From: Anaerolineaceae bacterium oral taxon 439
GTDB lineage: Bacteria; Chloroflexota; Anaerolineae; Anaerolineales; Anaerolineaceae
Assembly: GCA_001717545.1 (NCBI GenBank)
Contig: CP017039.1
Coordinates: forward strand, 1,364,001-1,428,000
Direction of reading: 5' to 3'
Length of the DNA: 64,000 nucleotides
This document shows, in pieces, positions 9,141-17,746 of this stretch. Position 1 is the first letter of the stretch, and every line of letters begins with the position of its first letter. The notes beneath the pieces were generated by a model that saw only the letters and a program-made list of their open reading frames with translations, had not been told where the DNA came from and searched no databases. The position numbers and the translations under genes are program-made.

Positions 9141-9168
9141 CATTGCCTGGCAATGCATTGCTTTTTTT
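9141..9168 (+). terminator. Probable terminator after trmD
   Basis: CATTGCC (9141-9147) pairs with GGCAATG (9149-9155) or, alternatively, GCAATG with CATTGC (9150-9161), followed by seven T at 9162-9168. The very short loops make the exact fold uncertain, but the T tract after GC-bearing repeats suits a terminator for trmD. Confidence 0.45.
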
Positions 9169-9210
9169 CTGCGGTACGCGCTTTCGCTTCGTTCCAGCTA
9201 TTCATTCCCG

Positions 9211-10326
9211 TTACGGTTTCAACGGGTAGTTCGCTAAAAACGCATCTGCGAATTGATCGTAGGTCCCGGCGAGGATCGCTTTTCGCGCGTCGCGAACGAT
9301 CGTGATCAGCGTATGGATATTATGAATCGAGAGGAGCGTCCCCGACAGGTTTTCCCTGCAGCGGAACAGGTGATGAATATACGCGCGGCTATGGTTCCGG
9401 CAGGCGTAGCACTGGCAGCCTTCGACGAGCGGCCGCGGGTCGTCGCGGTACTGGCGATTGACGAGGTTCATCTGTCCCCGGCGGGTCATCGCCGCGCCAT
9501 GGCGGGCGAGGCGCGTCGGCAGCACGCAGTCAAAGATATCGACGCCGCGGCGGATTCCCTGAACGAGGTCTTCCGGCGAACCGACGCCCATCAGGTAGCG
9601 CGGCCTGGCTTCGGGAAGGATCGGCGTCAGCGCGTCCAACGTCGCGATCATTTGCGCCTTGGTTTCGCCGACGGAAAGTCCGCCGATCGCGATCCCGGGC
9701 GTATTCATTTCAGAAACGAACGCCGCCGACCGTTCGCGCAGGTCTGCGAAAACGCCTCCCTGGATGATCCCGAAGAGCGCCTGATCCGGGCGTTTTTTCG
9801 CTTTCAGGCAGCGTTCCAGCCAGCGGTGCGTCCGGTTCATCGCGGCGACGTTATAGTCGTAGTCGAGCGGCGGGGCGCATTCGTCAAACGCCATGATAAT
9901 ATCCGAACCGAGATTCTCCTGGATCGCGATCGATTTTTCCGGGGTGAAGCGATGGGTCGAACCGTCGAGATGCGACCGGAAGGTGACCCCCTGTTCGTCG
10001 ATTTTCCTCAGCTCGTTCAGCGAGAAGACCTGAAACCCGCCGGAGTCGGTCAGGATCGGCCCTTTCCAGTTCATGAAGCCATGGACGCCGCCGAGCGAAG
10101 CGATGAGTTCGTCGCCGGGGCGGAGATAGAGATGATACGTGTTGTTCAGGATGAATGAGATGTTTTCGGCTTCGAGCTGGCTGGCGGTCAGCGATTTTAC
10201 CGTCGCCTGGGTTCCGACGGGCGCGAAGACCGGCGTCTCGATCGGTCCGTGCGGCGTGTAAAAGACGCCGGCGCGGGCGTTCCCATCCCGTCCGATCAGG
10301 TCGAATTCAAAATTTTTCTTCGTCAT
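9211..10326 (-). CDS. tgt: Queuine/preQ1 tRNA-guanine transglycosylase
   Basis: The enzyme exchanges guanine-34 in GUN-anticodon tRNAs for preQ1 on the way to queuosine. DSGGFQVFSL carries the catalytic Asp of the first motif, GIIQGGVFADLRERSA the substrate pocket, and FDCVLPTRLARHGA the nucleophilic Asp. The C-terminal zinc site is visible as CQCYACRNHSRAYIHHL. Length (371 aa) is normal. The start lies 3 nt after the stop of the thioesterase-like gene, so the two form an operon. No other queuosine genes are in the window. Confidence 0.96.
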   Translation of the reverse strand: MTKKNFEFDLIGRDGNARAGVFYTPHGPIETPVFAPVGTQATVKSLTASQLEAENISFILNNTYHLYLRPGDELIASLGGVHGFMNWKGPILTDSGGFQVFSLNELRKIDEQGVTFRSHLDGSTHRFTPEKSIAIQENLGSDIIMAFDECAPPLDYDYNVAAMNRTHRWLERCLKAKKRPDQALFGIIQGGVFADLRERSAAFVSEMNTPGIAIGGLSVGETKAQMIATLDALTPILPEARPRYLMGVGSPEDLVQGIRRGVDIFDCVLPTRLARHGAAMTRRGQMNLVNRQYRDDPRPLVEGCQCYACRNHSRAYIHHLFRCRENLSGTLLSIHNIHTLITIVRDARKAILAGTYDQFADAFLANYPLKP

Positions 10327-10329
10327 CGC

Positions 10330-10725
10330 TCAGCGTCCGATTCGAGGTCTGGCTTCGGCCTTCGCGAGAAATTCGTCGGACCTGACGATGAAACGTTCAT
10401 GCGTCCCTTCGCCGATTTTTCCGGAATCGTCGAACGCTTCGACGCTGAACGAGATTTTTTTTCGATCGACGGCGGCGACAACGGCGACGGCGCGGATTTT
10501 CGCGCCGATCGGAGAGGCCGCTATATGGCGAACGTCGATCTCCGTTCCGACCGTCGTCGAGCCGGCTTCAAGACAGGGCTCGACGGCGCGCCACGCGGCT
10601 TTTTCCATCAGCGCGATCATCGCCGGGGTCGCGTAGACAGCTAAGCCGCCGGAGCCGACCGCAGCGGCGACGTTGGTTTCATTGACGGTTTCGATTTCCT
10701 CAAGGGTGCGTCCGATTTCGATCAT
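10330..10725 (-). CDS. Thioesterase-superfamily (FlK-like hotdog) protein
   Basis: This 131-aa hotdog-fold protein resembles the fluoroacetyl-CoA thioesterase/thioesterase family: ATPAMIALMEKAAW gives the central helix with a candidate catalytic Glu, and GTEIDVRHIAASPIGAKI the following strand. The frame continues upstream to a possible start at 10794, but the ATG at 10725 has GGAGA about 9 nt upstream and begins at the conserved fold, so I chose it. Substrate unknown; an acyl-CoA is likely. It is coupled to tgt (3-nt gap), an association without obvious functional meaning. Confidence 0.75.
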   Translation of the reverse strand: MIEIGRTLEEIETVNETNVAAAVGSGGLAVYATPAMIALMEKAAWRAVEPCLEAGSTTVGTEIDVRHIAASPIGAKIRAVAVVAAVDRKKISFSVEAFDDSGKIGEGTHERFIVRSDEFLAKAEARPRIGR

Positions 10726-10885
10726 AAGGATTTTCTCCGGATTCGAATTATATCGTATATTCGCCGTGGAAAAATCCGGGCCGCGAGGAATCACCGGATG
10801 CGCGTCCGCGGCGGCGAAGCCATGGGAGAATCGTTTATAATGGCTGAGTTAGAATAAGCTAACCATGGCGCAGAAGGAGATTGCT

Positions 10886-11509
10886 ATGATTAAACTGCAA
10901 GGCTTGTCGGACGATGAGCTCGGATTGATTTCGCGTCAGATCGCGAATGTCTTTTATGATTATCCATATCCGGCGGAAAGCCGGGGCTTGTGCGCGTTCC
11001 TGCCAGAGTGGGACCGGATGCTGACGTATATTGACGGGATCGTCCGGGCGGGGTATCGCAGCGGGCTGTTGTATACGACGAGCGAGAAGCGGGAAGGATA
11101 CCTGATGATGACCTGCTCGAAAGGCGATTCGGTCCGCTTTCTGGACGGGATCAGGATGATCCTGGCGATGAAGAAAGCATTGGGCGGGTGGAAGGAGCTG
11201 ATCCGGTTTATCCGGGCTTTTTTAAGAAATGGAGGGACGTTTGAACTCCGGATGCGGAAGGCTAAACGTGATTTCATCAAGGTCGATTTACTGGCCGTTC
11301 GAGCTGAATACCAGAAGCAGGGTTTTATGAAGCGGATGCTGGAATTCGCTTTCGGACTGGCGGCGGAGCGGGGCGTTCCTGTCATTCTGGAGACCGACGA
11401 TCGGGATAAATGCGAACGGTACATGCATTATGGGATGAAGGTCGATAGGAGCCGGGAAGTCGCCGCAGGTGTGCAGGTGTATGATCTGATCTGGGAGGGA
11501 AATCGTTAA
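10886..11509 (+). CDS. GNAT-family N-acetyltransferase
   Basis: This 207-aa protein has an acetyl-CoA-binding signature VRAEYQKQGFMKRMLEFAF (the Q-x-x-G-x-A/G type motif A) near residue 140. The downstream segment GVPVILETDDRDKCERYMHYG, in which Glu-Thr and Tyr residues are typical of GNAT sites, is also present. The earlier ATG at 10865 is in frame, but AGGAG lies 8 nt before the ATG at 10886, so the latter is chosen. The acceptor substrate is unknown. It is monocistronic; a TATAAT at 10832-10837 could be its -10 box. Confidence 0.78.
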   Translation: MIKLQGLSDDELGLISRQIANVFYDYPYPAESRGLCAFLPEWDRMLTYIDGIVRAGYRSGLLYTTSEKREGYLMMTCSKGDSVRFLDGIRMILAMKKALGGWKELIRFIRAFLRNGGTFELRMRKAKRDFIKVDLLAVRAEYQKQGFMKRMLEFAFGLAAERGVPVILETDDRDKCERYMHYGMKVDRSREVAAGVQVYDLIWEGNR

Positions 11510-11684
11510 CCGTCCCGGGTCCGGTCGCTGCGCAGGAAATCGGCGGGGAGATCGCCGCGAACGTTTTCGGATATATTTTTCGCCGATTGGATTATGATTA
11601 ACGCGGACCGTGGCCGGAGGCAGGCTTCGGAACGGGTCAGACCGCGCAGGATGCGGATCATTCAACAAGAGGCGAAGGGATCAG

Positions 11685-13289
11685 ATGACAAAATTTATTT
11701 TTGTAACCGGCGGGGTCGTATCCGGACTCGGAAAAGGGATAACTGCCGCGTCGTTGGGGCGTTTATTGAAGGCTCGCGGGATAAAAGTCATGGCGCAAAA
11801 GTTAGACCCGTATATTAACGTCGATCCGGGAACGATCAGTCCGTTCCAGCATGGCGAGGTTTTCGTCACGGAGGACGGGGCGGAAACCGACCTGGACCTG
11901 GGTCATTACGAACGCTTTATTGACGAGAACCTGAATCATTTTTCAAATCTGACGACCGGGAAGGTCTACTGGAACGTTTTGAATAAAGAGCGGAGCGGCG
12001 AGTATCTCGGCCAGACGATTCAGGTCATTCCGCATATTACCGATGAAATCAAGAATTTCATTTATTCTGTCGGGAAGATGTCGGCGGCGGATATCGTTAT
12101 TACCGAGATCGGCGGGACGGTCGGGGACATGGAAAGTCAGCCGTTTATCGAGGCGATCCGCCAGATCGGGCTCGAACTCGGCCCGGACAACGTTTTATGT
12201 ATTCACGTGACGCTCGTTCCGTATCTTTCCGGATCCGGGGAGCAGAAATCAAAGCCGACGCAGCATTCCGTCAAAGAGCTTCAGAGTCTGGGGATCAATC
12301 CGCGGATCATTGTTTTACGCTGCGACCAGCCGATCGAATATGGCATTAAGCAGAAAATCTCAATGTTCTGCAATGTGAAGCCGGACTGCGTGATCGAGAA
12401 CGATACGGTTTCGGTTCTGTACGAAGCGCCGATGATGCTGGAGAAGGCGCGGTTCTCTGAGATCGTCTGCCGCGAGCTGAAGATATCGCCGACGTTCAGC
12501 GACATGAGCGACTGGGAGCGCATGCTGGGGCGGATCGCCGCCTGCAGGCAGGAGGTCAAGATCGCGCTGGTCGGTAAGTATGTCAAGCTGCATGACGCGT
12601 ACTTATCGGTCATGGAAGCGCTTCAGCATGGCGGTTACGAAAACGGGGCCAAGGTCAAAATTGAATGGGTCGACTCGGAAACGGTCACGCGCGAGACGGT
12701 CAAGGAGATTTTCACCGGCTGCGACGGGATGATCATTCCCGGCGGGTTCGGGAGCCGCGGGATTGAGGGCAAGATTATTTCCGCCCGTTACGCGCGGGAA
12801 AATAATCTTCCGTATCTGGGGATCTGCCTTGGGATGCAGATCGCCGTGATCGAGTACGCGCGGAATGTCGGCGGATTGGAGGGGGCGAACTCGACTGAGT
12901 TCACGGAGCGGACGGCGCATCCGGTGATCGATTTCATGCCGGACCAGACGTCGGAGACGGCGAAGGGCGGGACGATGCGGCTGGGGGCGTACCCCTGCTC
13001 CGTCCTGCCGGGGACAAAGATGTTTGAATGCTACGGGCGCGAAGAGATTTCCGAACGCCACCGTCACCGCTATGAATTCAACAACGCGTACCGCGAGCGG
13101 CTGACGAACGCCGGACTGCGAATCAGCGGGACCTCCCCCGACGGACGGATCGTTGAAACGATTGAGATACCGGAAAATGATTTCTTTGTCGGAGTGCAGT
13201 TTCATCCGGAATTCAAGAGCCGCCCGAACCGCGCGCATCCGCTTTTCCGCGGATTGATCGCCGCGGCGAAGAAAAAAGCGTATCAGTAG
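11685..13289 (+). CDS. pyrG: CTP synthase
   Basis: PyrG aminates UTP to CTP with glutamine and ATP. The N-terminal synthetase domain starts [20 protein letters not shown] (P-loop) and contains [20 protein letters not shown]. The C-terminal class I glutamine amidotransferase domain has the nucleophile in YLGICLGMQ and the His-Glu pair in [10 protein letters not shown]. Length is 534 aa from this ATG, the family norm; the open frame runs further upstream to 11610 but the extension is not conserved. It stands alone between a GNAT gene and a secreted-protein gene. Confidence 0.97.
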   Translation: MTKFIFVTGGVVSGLGKGITAASLGRLLKARGIKVMAQKLDPYINVDPGTISPFQHGEVFVTEDGAETDLDLGHYERFIDENLNHFSNLTTGKVYWNVLNKERSGEYLGQTIQVIPHITDEIKNFIYSVGKMSAADIVITEIGGTVGDMESQPFIEAIRQIGLELGPDNVLCIHVTLVPYLSGSGEQKSKPTQHSVKELQSLGINPRIIVLRCDQPIEYGIKQKISMFCNVKPDCVIENDTVSVLYEAPMMLEKARFSEIVCRELKISPTFSDMSDWERMLGRIAACRQEVKIALVGKYVKLHDAYLSVMEALQHGGYENGAKVKIEWVDSETVTRETVKEIFTGCDGMIIPGGFGSRGIEGKIISARYARENNLPYLGICLGMQIAVIEYARNVGGLEGANSTEFTERTAHPVIDFMPDQTSETAKGGTMRLGAYPCSVLPGTKMFECYGREEISERHRHRYEFNNAYRERLTNAGLRISGTSPDGRIVETIEIPENDFFVGVQFHPEFKSRPNRAHPLFRGLIAAAKKKAYQ

Positions 13290-13342
13290 GATCGGCACGG
13301 GAAAATCGCTCCTCCTTTCCGCTCAGGATATTCAGCGACATA

Positions 13343-13385
13343 TGTCATGGGTTTTATTATTAACATAACGATAGAACCTATGACA
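13343..13385. repeat. Inverted repeat upstream of the secreted-protein gene
   Basis: Arms of 11 bp, TGTCATGGGTT (13343-13353) and AACCTATGACA (13375-13385), differ by one base and are 21 nt apart in AT-rich DNA. They lie about 80 nt before the ATG at 13464. A -10-like TGTATACT follows around 13414-13421. An operator role is inference. Confidence 0.4.
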
Positions 13386-13463
13386 ATTATGTGATATTCG
13401 TTTCGTTTTTTTTTGTATACTGAGTATTAAGAAACGCCTTTTTTTTGAGCAGAAAGGAAGTGT

Positions 13464-14438
13464 ATGATGAAAAAGTTGCTGTTTCCTGTCGCCGTCTTTT
13501 CCTGCCTGATTTTTTTGCGGGCGGCGTTCGCGCAGGGACCGGACGAATCGGCTGAGCCGATGCGGATGACGGTTCCGTTTCGCGGCGATATCGTGATCGA
13601 GATGGAATCGCTCGAAAATACGGATGAAGCGCTGACGCTGACGCTGCTGTACGGCTCCGGCGATCCGGCGGAGGATCGGGTCTGCGAATTTGTTGACGGG
13701 GAGACGGAAGCGGGAGAAATCAACGTGTCGGATTGCGGCGCGGTCCGGATGATTTACCGGTATGCGCCGTCGCCGGTTCCGGCCGACAGCCCGATTTTAT
13801 TTGCGCTGGTGAAGTTCTGGGACGTTCAGAAGCTTCGATTCGCGAGTTCGGACGCCTTTCCGGACGACGGAATCGTCAAGCGCGCGGATTCCGGATTTCG
13901 GGTTGCTTTCTTCGGCGACGACGGTCAGAAGCTGGCGGAAGCGCTGAAAGACGCGCCGTATTATATCAGCGAGGACTACGAACCGACTGTGAACCGGACG
14001 AAAATGGAGCTGCGGAAAAAGCCGTCGGATAACGGCCTGCTTTTTCAATATCAGATCCGCCGGATCAATGAATTCGTGTATCCGACGGCTTACGACGGAC
14101 AGCTTTGCGCTTTCAGCGACGCCCCCACGGCGTTTCAGGGGAGCAACGTGGTTCTCGACGGAAGGGTCCAGCTCGCGAGCGGCGGCGGATGCGATGAAGA
14201 AGATTCGCTCTCGGCGAATCGATTTGACGGGCCGGATATCGGTTGGATCGAGGATTATATTTTCGCCGACCCGAAGCTTCGCCAATCGGACCAGATCATC
14301 TTCGAATATGTCAGGCCGGACCTGAAATTCGCGTATCTGAACCCTGAGAACCGGACGGTTCATCAGTGGGATACGGAGACGGAAACGATCCTGAGCTTTG
14401 CGGTTGCGTTGACGGAAGAGGCGTCCCCGATTCCATAA
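13464..14438 (+). CDS. Secreted hypothetical protein
   Basis: I do not recognise this 324-aa protein. It opens with a classical signal peptide (MMKKLLFPV, a hydrophobic core, then a likely cut after AFA-Q near residue 24) and has no later membrane helix, so it is exported and probably soluble. The mature part is acidic, with several Cys (VCEFVD, VSDCGAV, LCAFSD, GGCDEED) that could form disulfides, and it looks beta-rich. AAGGAAG lies just upstream of two consecutive ATG codons, either of which may start. It is flanked by an upstream inverted repeat and a downstream terminator, so it is a single-gene unit. Confidence 0.7.
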   Translation: MMKKLLFPVAVFSCLIFLRAAFAQGPDESAEPMRMTVPFRGDIVIEMESLENTDEALTLTLLYGSGDPAEDRVCEFVDGETEAGEINVSDCGAVRMIYRYAPSPVPADSPILFALVKFWDVQKLRFASSDAFPDDGIVKRADSGFRVAFFGDDGQKLAEALKDAPYYISEDYEPTVNRTKMELRKKPSDNGLLFQYQIRRINEFVYPTAYDGQLCAFSDAPTAFQGSNVVLDGRVQLASGGGCDEEDSLSANRFDGPDIGWIEDYIFADPKLRQSDQIIFEYVRPDLKFAYLNPENRTVHQWDTETETILSFAVALTEEASPIP

Positions 14439-14463
14439 TCGCCGCCGGAGTTTTTACCTGATC

Positions 14464-14493
14464 AACGCCTTCTCCTGACCGGGAAGGCGTTTT
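14464..14493 (+). terminator. Terminator after the secreted-protein gene
   Basis: AACGCCTTC (14464-14472) pairs perfectly with GAAGGCGTT (14483-14491) around a 10-nt loop and runs into TTTT. It lies 26 nt after the stop codon. Confidence 0.8.
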
Positions 14494-14606
14494 CAGTCTG
14501 ACTTTGCCGTTTCCGGATTCGCTATTTGTCTATGTCTTATTACATTCGTCATGGATGATTGATATATGTCTTCCGGTTCACGAACTGAAAGATCCATGCT
14601 AAGATT

Positions 14607-14621
14607 AGTTGTCAAACAACT
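14607..14621 (+). promoter_or_regulatory. Hyphenated palindrome before the second nucleoside operon
   Basis: AGTTGT-CAA-ACAACT forms a perfect 6-bp-arm palindrome 20 nt before the chosen ATG and just upstream of its ribosome site (GGAG near 14632). TTGT...ACAA half-sites of this sort are common among GntR/LacI-type repressors; the identity of any binding protein is unknown. Confidence 0.35.
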
Positions 14622-14641
14622 TGTTGATTGCGGAGTGGACT

Positions 14642-15703
14642 ATGACAATCGCGCGTACAATCCTACGAATCGGCGTTTCCGTTTTCTCGATTCTGCTGGC
14701 GATGCTGACCGGGGCGATCCTGATTCTCCTGATCGGGAAAGACCCGATCCTTGCGTACGGGTTCCTTTTCCGCGGTGCGTTCGGAAGTCTTCCATCGATC
14801 GGCGAAACGATCGTGAAGGTTACGCCGCTGATTTTTACAGGTCTGGCGGCGGTTTTCTCGTATCAGTGCGGGATGCTGAATCTGGGGATCGAGGGGCAGT
14901 TTATCGCCGGCGCGATCGCGGCGAACTGGCTTTCGACGATCGTTCTTCCGTTTACCGGCGCGGCGAATATGATCCTGAGCCTGATTGGCGGGATGGCGGC
15001 CGGGGCGGTCTGGGGCGCGATTCCCGGACTGTTGAAAGCGTTCCGGAACCTGAACGAGATGATTATCGGGATTCTTCTGAACTATGTCGCGCTGCTGTTC
15101 ATGGGTTATTTATATGCGGGCCCATTGATGGAAGCGAACATTCCGCAGACAGCGGCGATCGAGCCGGCGGACCGCCTTTCGCGGATCCTGCCGCCGACGC
15201 GGGTCCATGCCGGGATCCTGATCGCGCTGGCGGTACTGATCCTGATTTATTACTATTTATATAATACGGCGAGCGGCTTCCGTTTGCGCGTTGTCGGGAA
15301 CAACCCGGTCGCGGCGCTGGTGAACGGGCTGCCGGTCAAGCGGATGACCGTAATTTCGTTCGTCGCGTCCGGCGCGATTTCGGGGCTTGGCGGCGCGGTC
15401 GAGGTTCTGGGCGTGTCTTACCGCCTGATGGGCGGGTTTGGCGCCGGGTTCGGGTTCGACGGCGTCGCGATCGCGCTCATCGGGCAGCTCAACCCGATCG
15501 GAACGGGATTTGTCGCCTATCTCTTCGCGGTGCTTCGCGTCGGCGCGAATACGATGCAGGTCGGGGCGGGGATTCCTTCCGCGATCGTCGACGTCGTTCA
15601 GGCGATTATTATTATCTTCGCGGTCGGCGCGGCGGCTTTCGTCAGCCTTCCCGAATTTCAGCAGCTGACCGCGCGAATTTTCAGGAAAAAACAGGGGGCG
15701 TAA
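14642..15703 (+). CDS. Nucleoside ABC importer permease 1, second system
   Basis: This 353-aa BPD_transp_2 permease is the counterpart of the gene at 1867. Landmarks are FSYQCGMLNLGIEGQFIAGA, the cytoplasmic loop GNNPVAALVNGLPVKRM, and SGLGGAVEVLGVSYRL. A TTG at 14609 is in frame, but the ATG at 14642 has GGAG about 7 nt upstream and begins at the first hydrophobic helix. It is the first gene of a five-gene operon (permease, permease, BMP lipoprotein, ATPase, deaminase), and its order differs from the other two BMP systems in the window. Confidence 0.87.
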   Translation: MTIARTILRIGVSVFSILLAMLTGAILILLIGKDPILAYGFLFRGAFGSLPSIGETIVKVTPLIFTGLAAVFSYQCGMLNLGIEGQFIAGAIAANWLSTIVLPFTGAANMILSLIGGMAAGAVWGAIPGLLKAFRNLNEMIIGILLNYVALLFMGYLYAGPLMEANIPQTAAIEPADRLSRILPPTRVHAGILIALAVLILIYYYLYNTASGFRLRVVGNNPVAALVNGLPVKRMTVISFVASGAISGLGGAVEVLGVSYRLMGGFGAGFGFDGVAIALIGQLNPIGTGFVAYLFAVLRVGANTMQVGAGIPSAIVDVVQAIIIIFAVGAAAFVSLPEFQQLTARIFRKKQGA

Positions 15704-15707
15704 GCGG

Positions 15708-16649
15708 ATGGGAGCGATTTTCGATTTGGCGTTTTTAGAAAACCTGCTGGTTTCGATGATCCGGATGGCGACGCCGCTCCTTTTAGCGGGGTTGGGAGAG
15801 TTATATTCGGAAAAGGCGGGAATGGTCAATATCGGGCTCGACGGGCTCATGACGATTGGCGCGGGCGTCGGGTTTATCGTCGGCTACCTGACCGGGAGCC
15901 CGGTTTCAGGTCTGGCCGCGGGGGCGCTCGCCGGGATTTTACTGAACCTGATTTACGCGTTTTCGACGATTTCGCTCCGCTCTGGTCAGACGATCAACGG
16001 CATGGCGTTGAATATTTTAGCGCCGGCGCTGGCGACGTTTTTATCGCGGACGTTTTTCGGGGTTAAGACGACGTTGATGAAAGGGCCGACGATCGGAAAT
16101 CTTTCGATTCCGGGGCTTTCGAAGCTCCCGTTTATCGGGTCGATCCTCTTCTCTGCGCATCCAATGACCTGGTTTGCGCTTCTCCTGACGATCCTGACGG
16201 CCTGGTTTTTCCGGCGGACGAAACCGGGGCTGAACTACCTGGCGGTCGGCGAGTATCCGCGCGCCGCGGAGTCGATGGGGATTAACGTCGCGGGGGTGAA
16301 GTATCTTTCCTGCGTGATTTGCGGATGTTTAGGCGGATTGGGCGGGGCATATCTGACGACCTGCTATATCGGGGCGTATTCGGAGGGCGTCGTCGCCGGC
16401 CGCGGCTTCATCGCGCTTTCGGCGGTTATTTTCGGGAATTGGAGCGCCGCCGGAGTTTTGCTCGCGACGCTCCTGTTCGGGCTTGCCGACGCGGTTCAGC
16501 TCCGCTTCCAGGTTCTTTTCCGTGACATCCCGTATCAGTTATTATCGATGCTGCCTTATCTGATGACGATTTTCGTACTGCTCCTTTCGAGCAAGCAATC
16601 GAACGAACCGAAGGCGAACGGGCAACCGTACGCTCGGGAAGGAAAGTGA
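15708..16649 (+). CDS. Nucleoside ABC importer permease 2, second system
   Basis: This 313-aa permease partners the upstream gene (4-nt gap). It has the family motif YSEKAGMVNIGLDGLMTIGA, the coupling loop GEYPRAAESMGINVAG and GCLGGLGGAYLTTC. It lacks the long N-terminal extension seen in the permease at 3150 and is closer to the usual family length. GGGGGCG upstream serves as ribosome site. Inner membrane, about nine hydrophobic segments. Confidence 0.87.
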   Translation: MGAIFDLAFLENLLVSMIRMATPLLLAGLGELYSEKAGMVNIGLDGLMTIGAGVGFIVGYLTGSPVSGLAAGALAGILLNLIYAFSTISLRSGQTINGMALNILAPALATFLSRTFFGVKTTLMKGPTIGNLSIPGLSKLPFIGSILFSAHPMTWFALLLTILTAWFFRRTKPGLNYLAVGEYPRAAESMGINVAGVKYLSCVICGCLGGLGGAYLTTCYIGAYSEGVVAGRGFIALSAVIFGNWSAAGVLLATLLFGLADAVQLRFQVLFRDIPYQLLSMLPYLMTIFVLLLSSKQSNEPKANGQPYAREGK

Positions 16650-16681
16650 TTCAGCTTTCCACCATCAAAACAGGAGTTATG

Positions 16682-17710
16682 ATGAAACGGTATTTATTCT
16701 TTTTAGTTGTTGTTTTGTCGGTTTTATCGTTGTTGGTTGGCTGCGCGCCGAAAGCGGAACCGACTCCGGAAGCCGCCGCTCCAGAGACGGACGCGAAAGC
16801 TCCAGCGGCGAGCGATAAGGTTTGGAAGGTGGCGATGATCGCGAATACGCCGATCGCCGACGGCGGCTGGAACAGCGCTTGTTACGCGGGGATGACCGGC
16901 GCGGCGGAAAACTTCGGATTCGAGACAGCTTATTCCGAAAACGTTGCTCAGACGGATTACGTTTCGATCCTGACCGAATATGGGAACATGGGGTTCGATC
17001 TCGTTTTCGCTCCGGGAAATGAATTTACCGACGCGGTTCTCGAAGTCGCGCCTGCGTTCCCGAAGACGAATTTCCTCGTCCTGAACGGCGATGTCAAGGC
17101 TGAAAACGTCATGTCAGTTAAGGCGGATAATACGCAGATGGGGTTCCTCGCCGGAGCGCTGGCCGGGCTGAAGACGCGGACGAAGAAAGTCGGGTTCGTC
17201 GGTGGAATGGAAATCACGACGGCGAAGCAGGCGATCAACGGTTATTATCAGGGCGTCGCTTATACGAACCCGGAGGCTGAGGTCTCGGTCAGCTGGGCGA
17301 ACAGTTGGGACGATACCGCGAAAGGGAAAGAAATCGCGATGTCGATGATTTCCACGAATGATACGGACGTATTCTTCGGGACCGCCAGCGCGGTTGACGT
17401 CGGCGTTCGCGAAGGGCTCGTCGAGTTCGAGGACCGCTGGGGAATTGCGCAGCCGGGCGAATCACTGGACCAGAATCCGGAACGTATCCTGACGAGTATT
17501 ATTACGGATAATGTCGCGCTCGTCGGGATCGGGCTGGAACGGACGCAGGCCGGGACGTTCGGCGGCGAAGTGATCGAGGCGGGGGTTAAAGAAGGCGTTT
17601 TATACGTTGGGAAGATCGGCGAGTCGATGAAGGACGTTGAAGAAGCGTTCATGAAAATTTTCGATGAGCTGAAGGCCGGATCGATTACGATCGATTACGA
17701 ACTGAAATAA
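16682..17710 (+). CDS. BMP-family nucleoside-binding lipoprotein, second system
   Basis: This 342-aa exported lipoprotein delivers substrate to the permeases. The signal ends in a lipobox (LSLLVGC, lipidated Cys near residue 21), followed by a flexible Ala/Pro/Glu linker. Then comes the PnrA-type core: VAMIANTPIADGGWNSACYAG for the first strand and the ADNTQMGFLAGALAG and KKVGFVGGMEITT segments. The frame opens earlier with GTG at 16646, but AGGAG at 16672-16676 fits the ATG at 16682. Family members bind purine nucleosides; here the neighbouring deaminase supports a purine or nucleobase substrate. Confidence 0.88.
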   Translation: MKRYLFFLVVVLSVLSLLVGCAPKAEPTPEAAAPETDAKAPAASDKVWKVAMIANTPIADGGWNSACYAGMTGAAENFGFETAYSENVAQTDYVSILTEYGNMGFDLVFAPGNEFTDAVLEVAPAFPKTNFLVLNGDVKAENVMSVKADNTQMGFLAGALAGLKTRTKKVGFVGGMEITTAKQAINGYYQGVAYTNPEAEVSVSWANSWDDTAKGKEIAMSMISTNDTDVFFGTASAVDVGVREGLVEFEDRWGIAQPGESLDQNPERILTSIITDNVALVGIGLERTQAGTFGGEVIEAGVKEGVLYVGKIGESMKDVEEAFMKIFDELKAGSITIDYELK

Positions 17711-17746
17711 CGCTGACGGACGAAGGCCGAGCGGAGGAGATTAACC

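Noticed and set aside
14566-15264. Plus-strand frame of 232 codons overlapping the permease at 14642
   Set aside because: The frame is rich in Arg, Asp and Gly with no motifs; the alternative frame encodes an obvious membrane permease.
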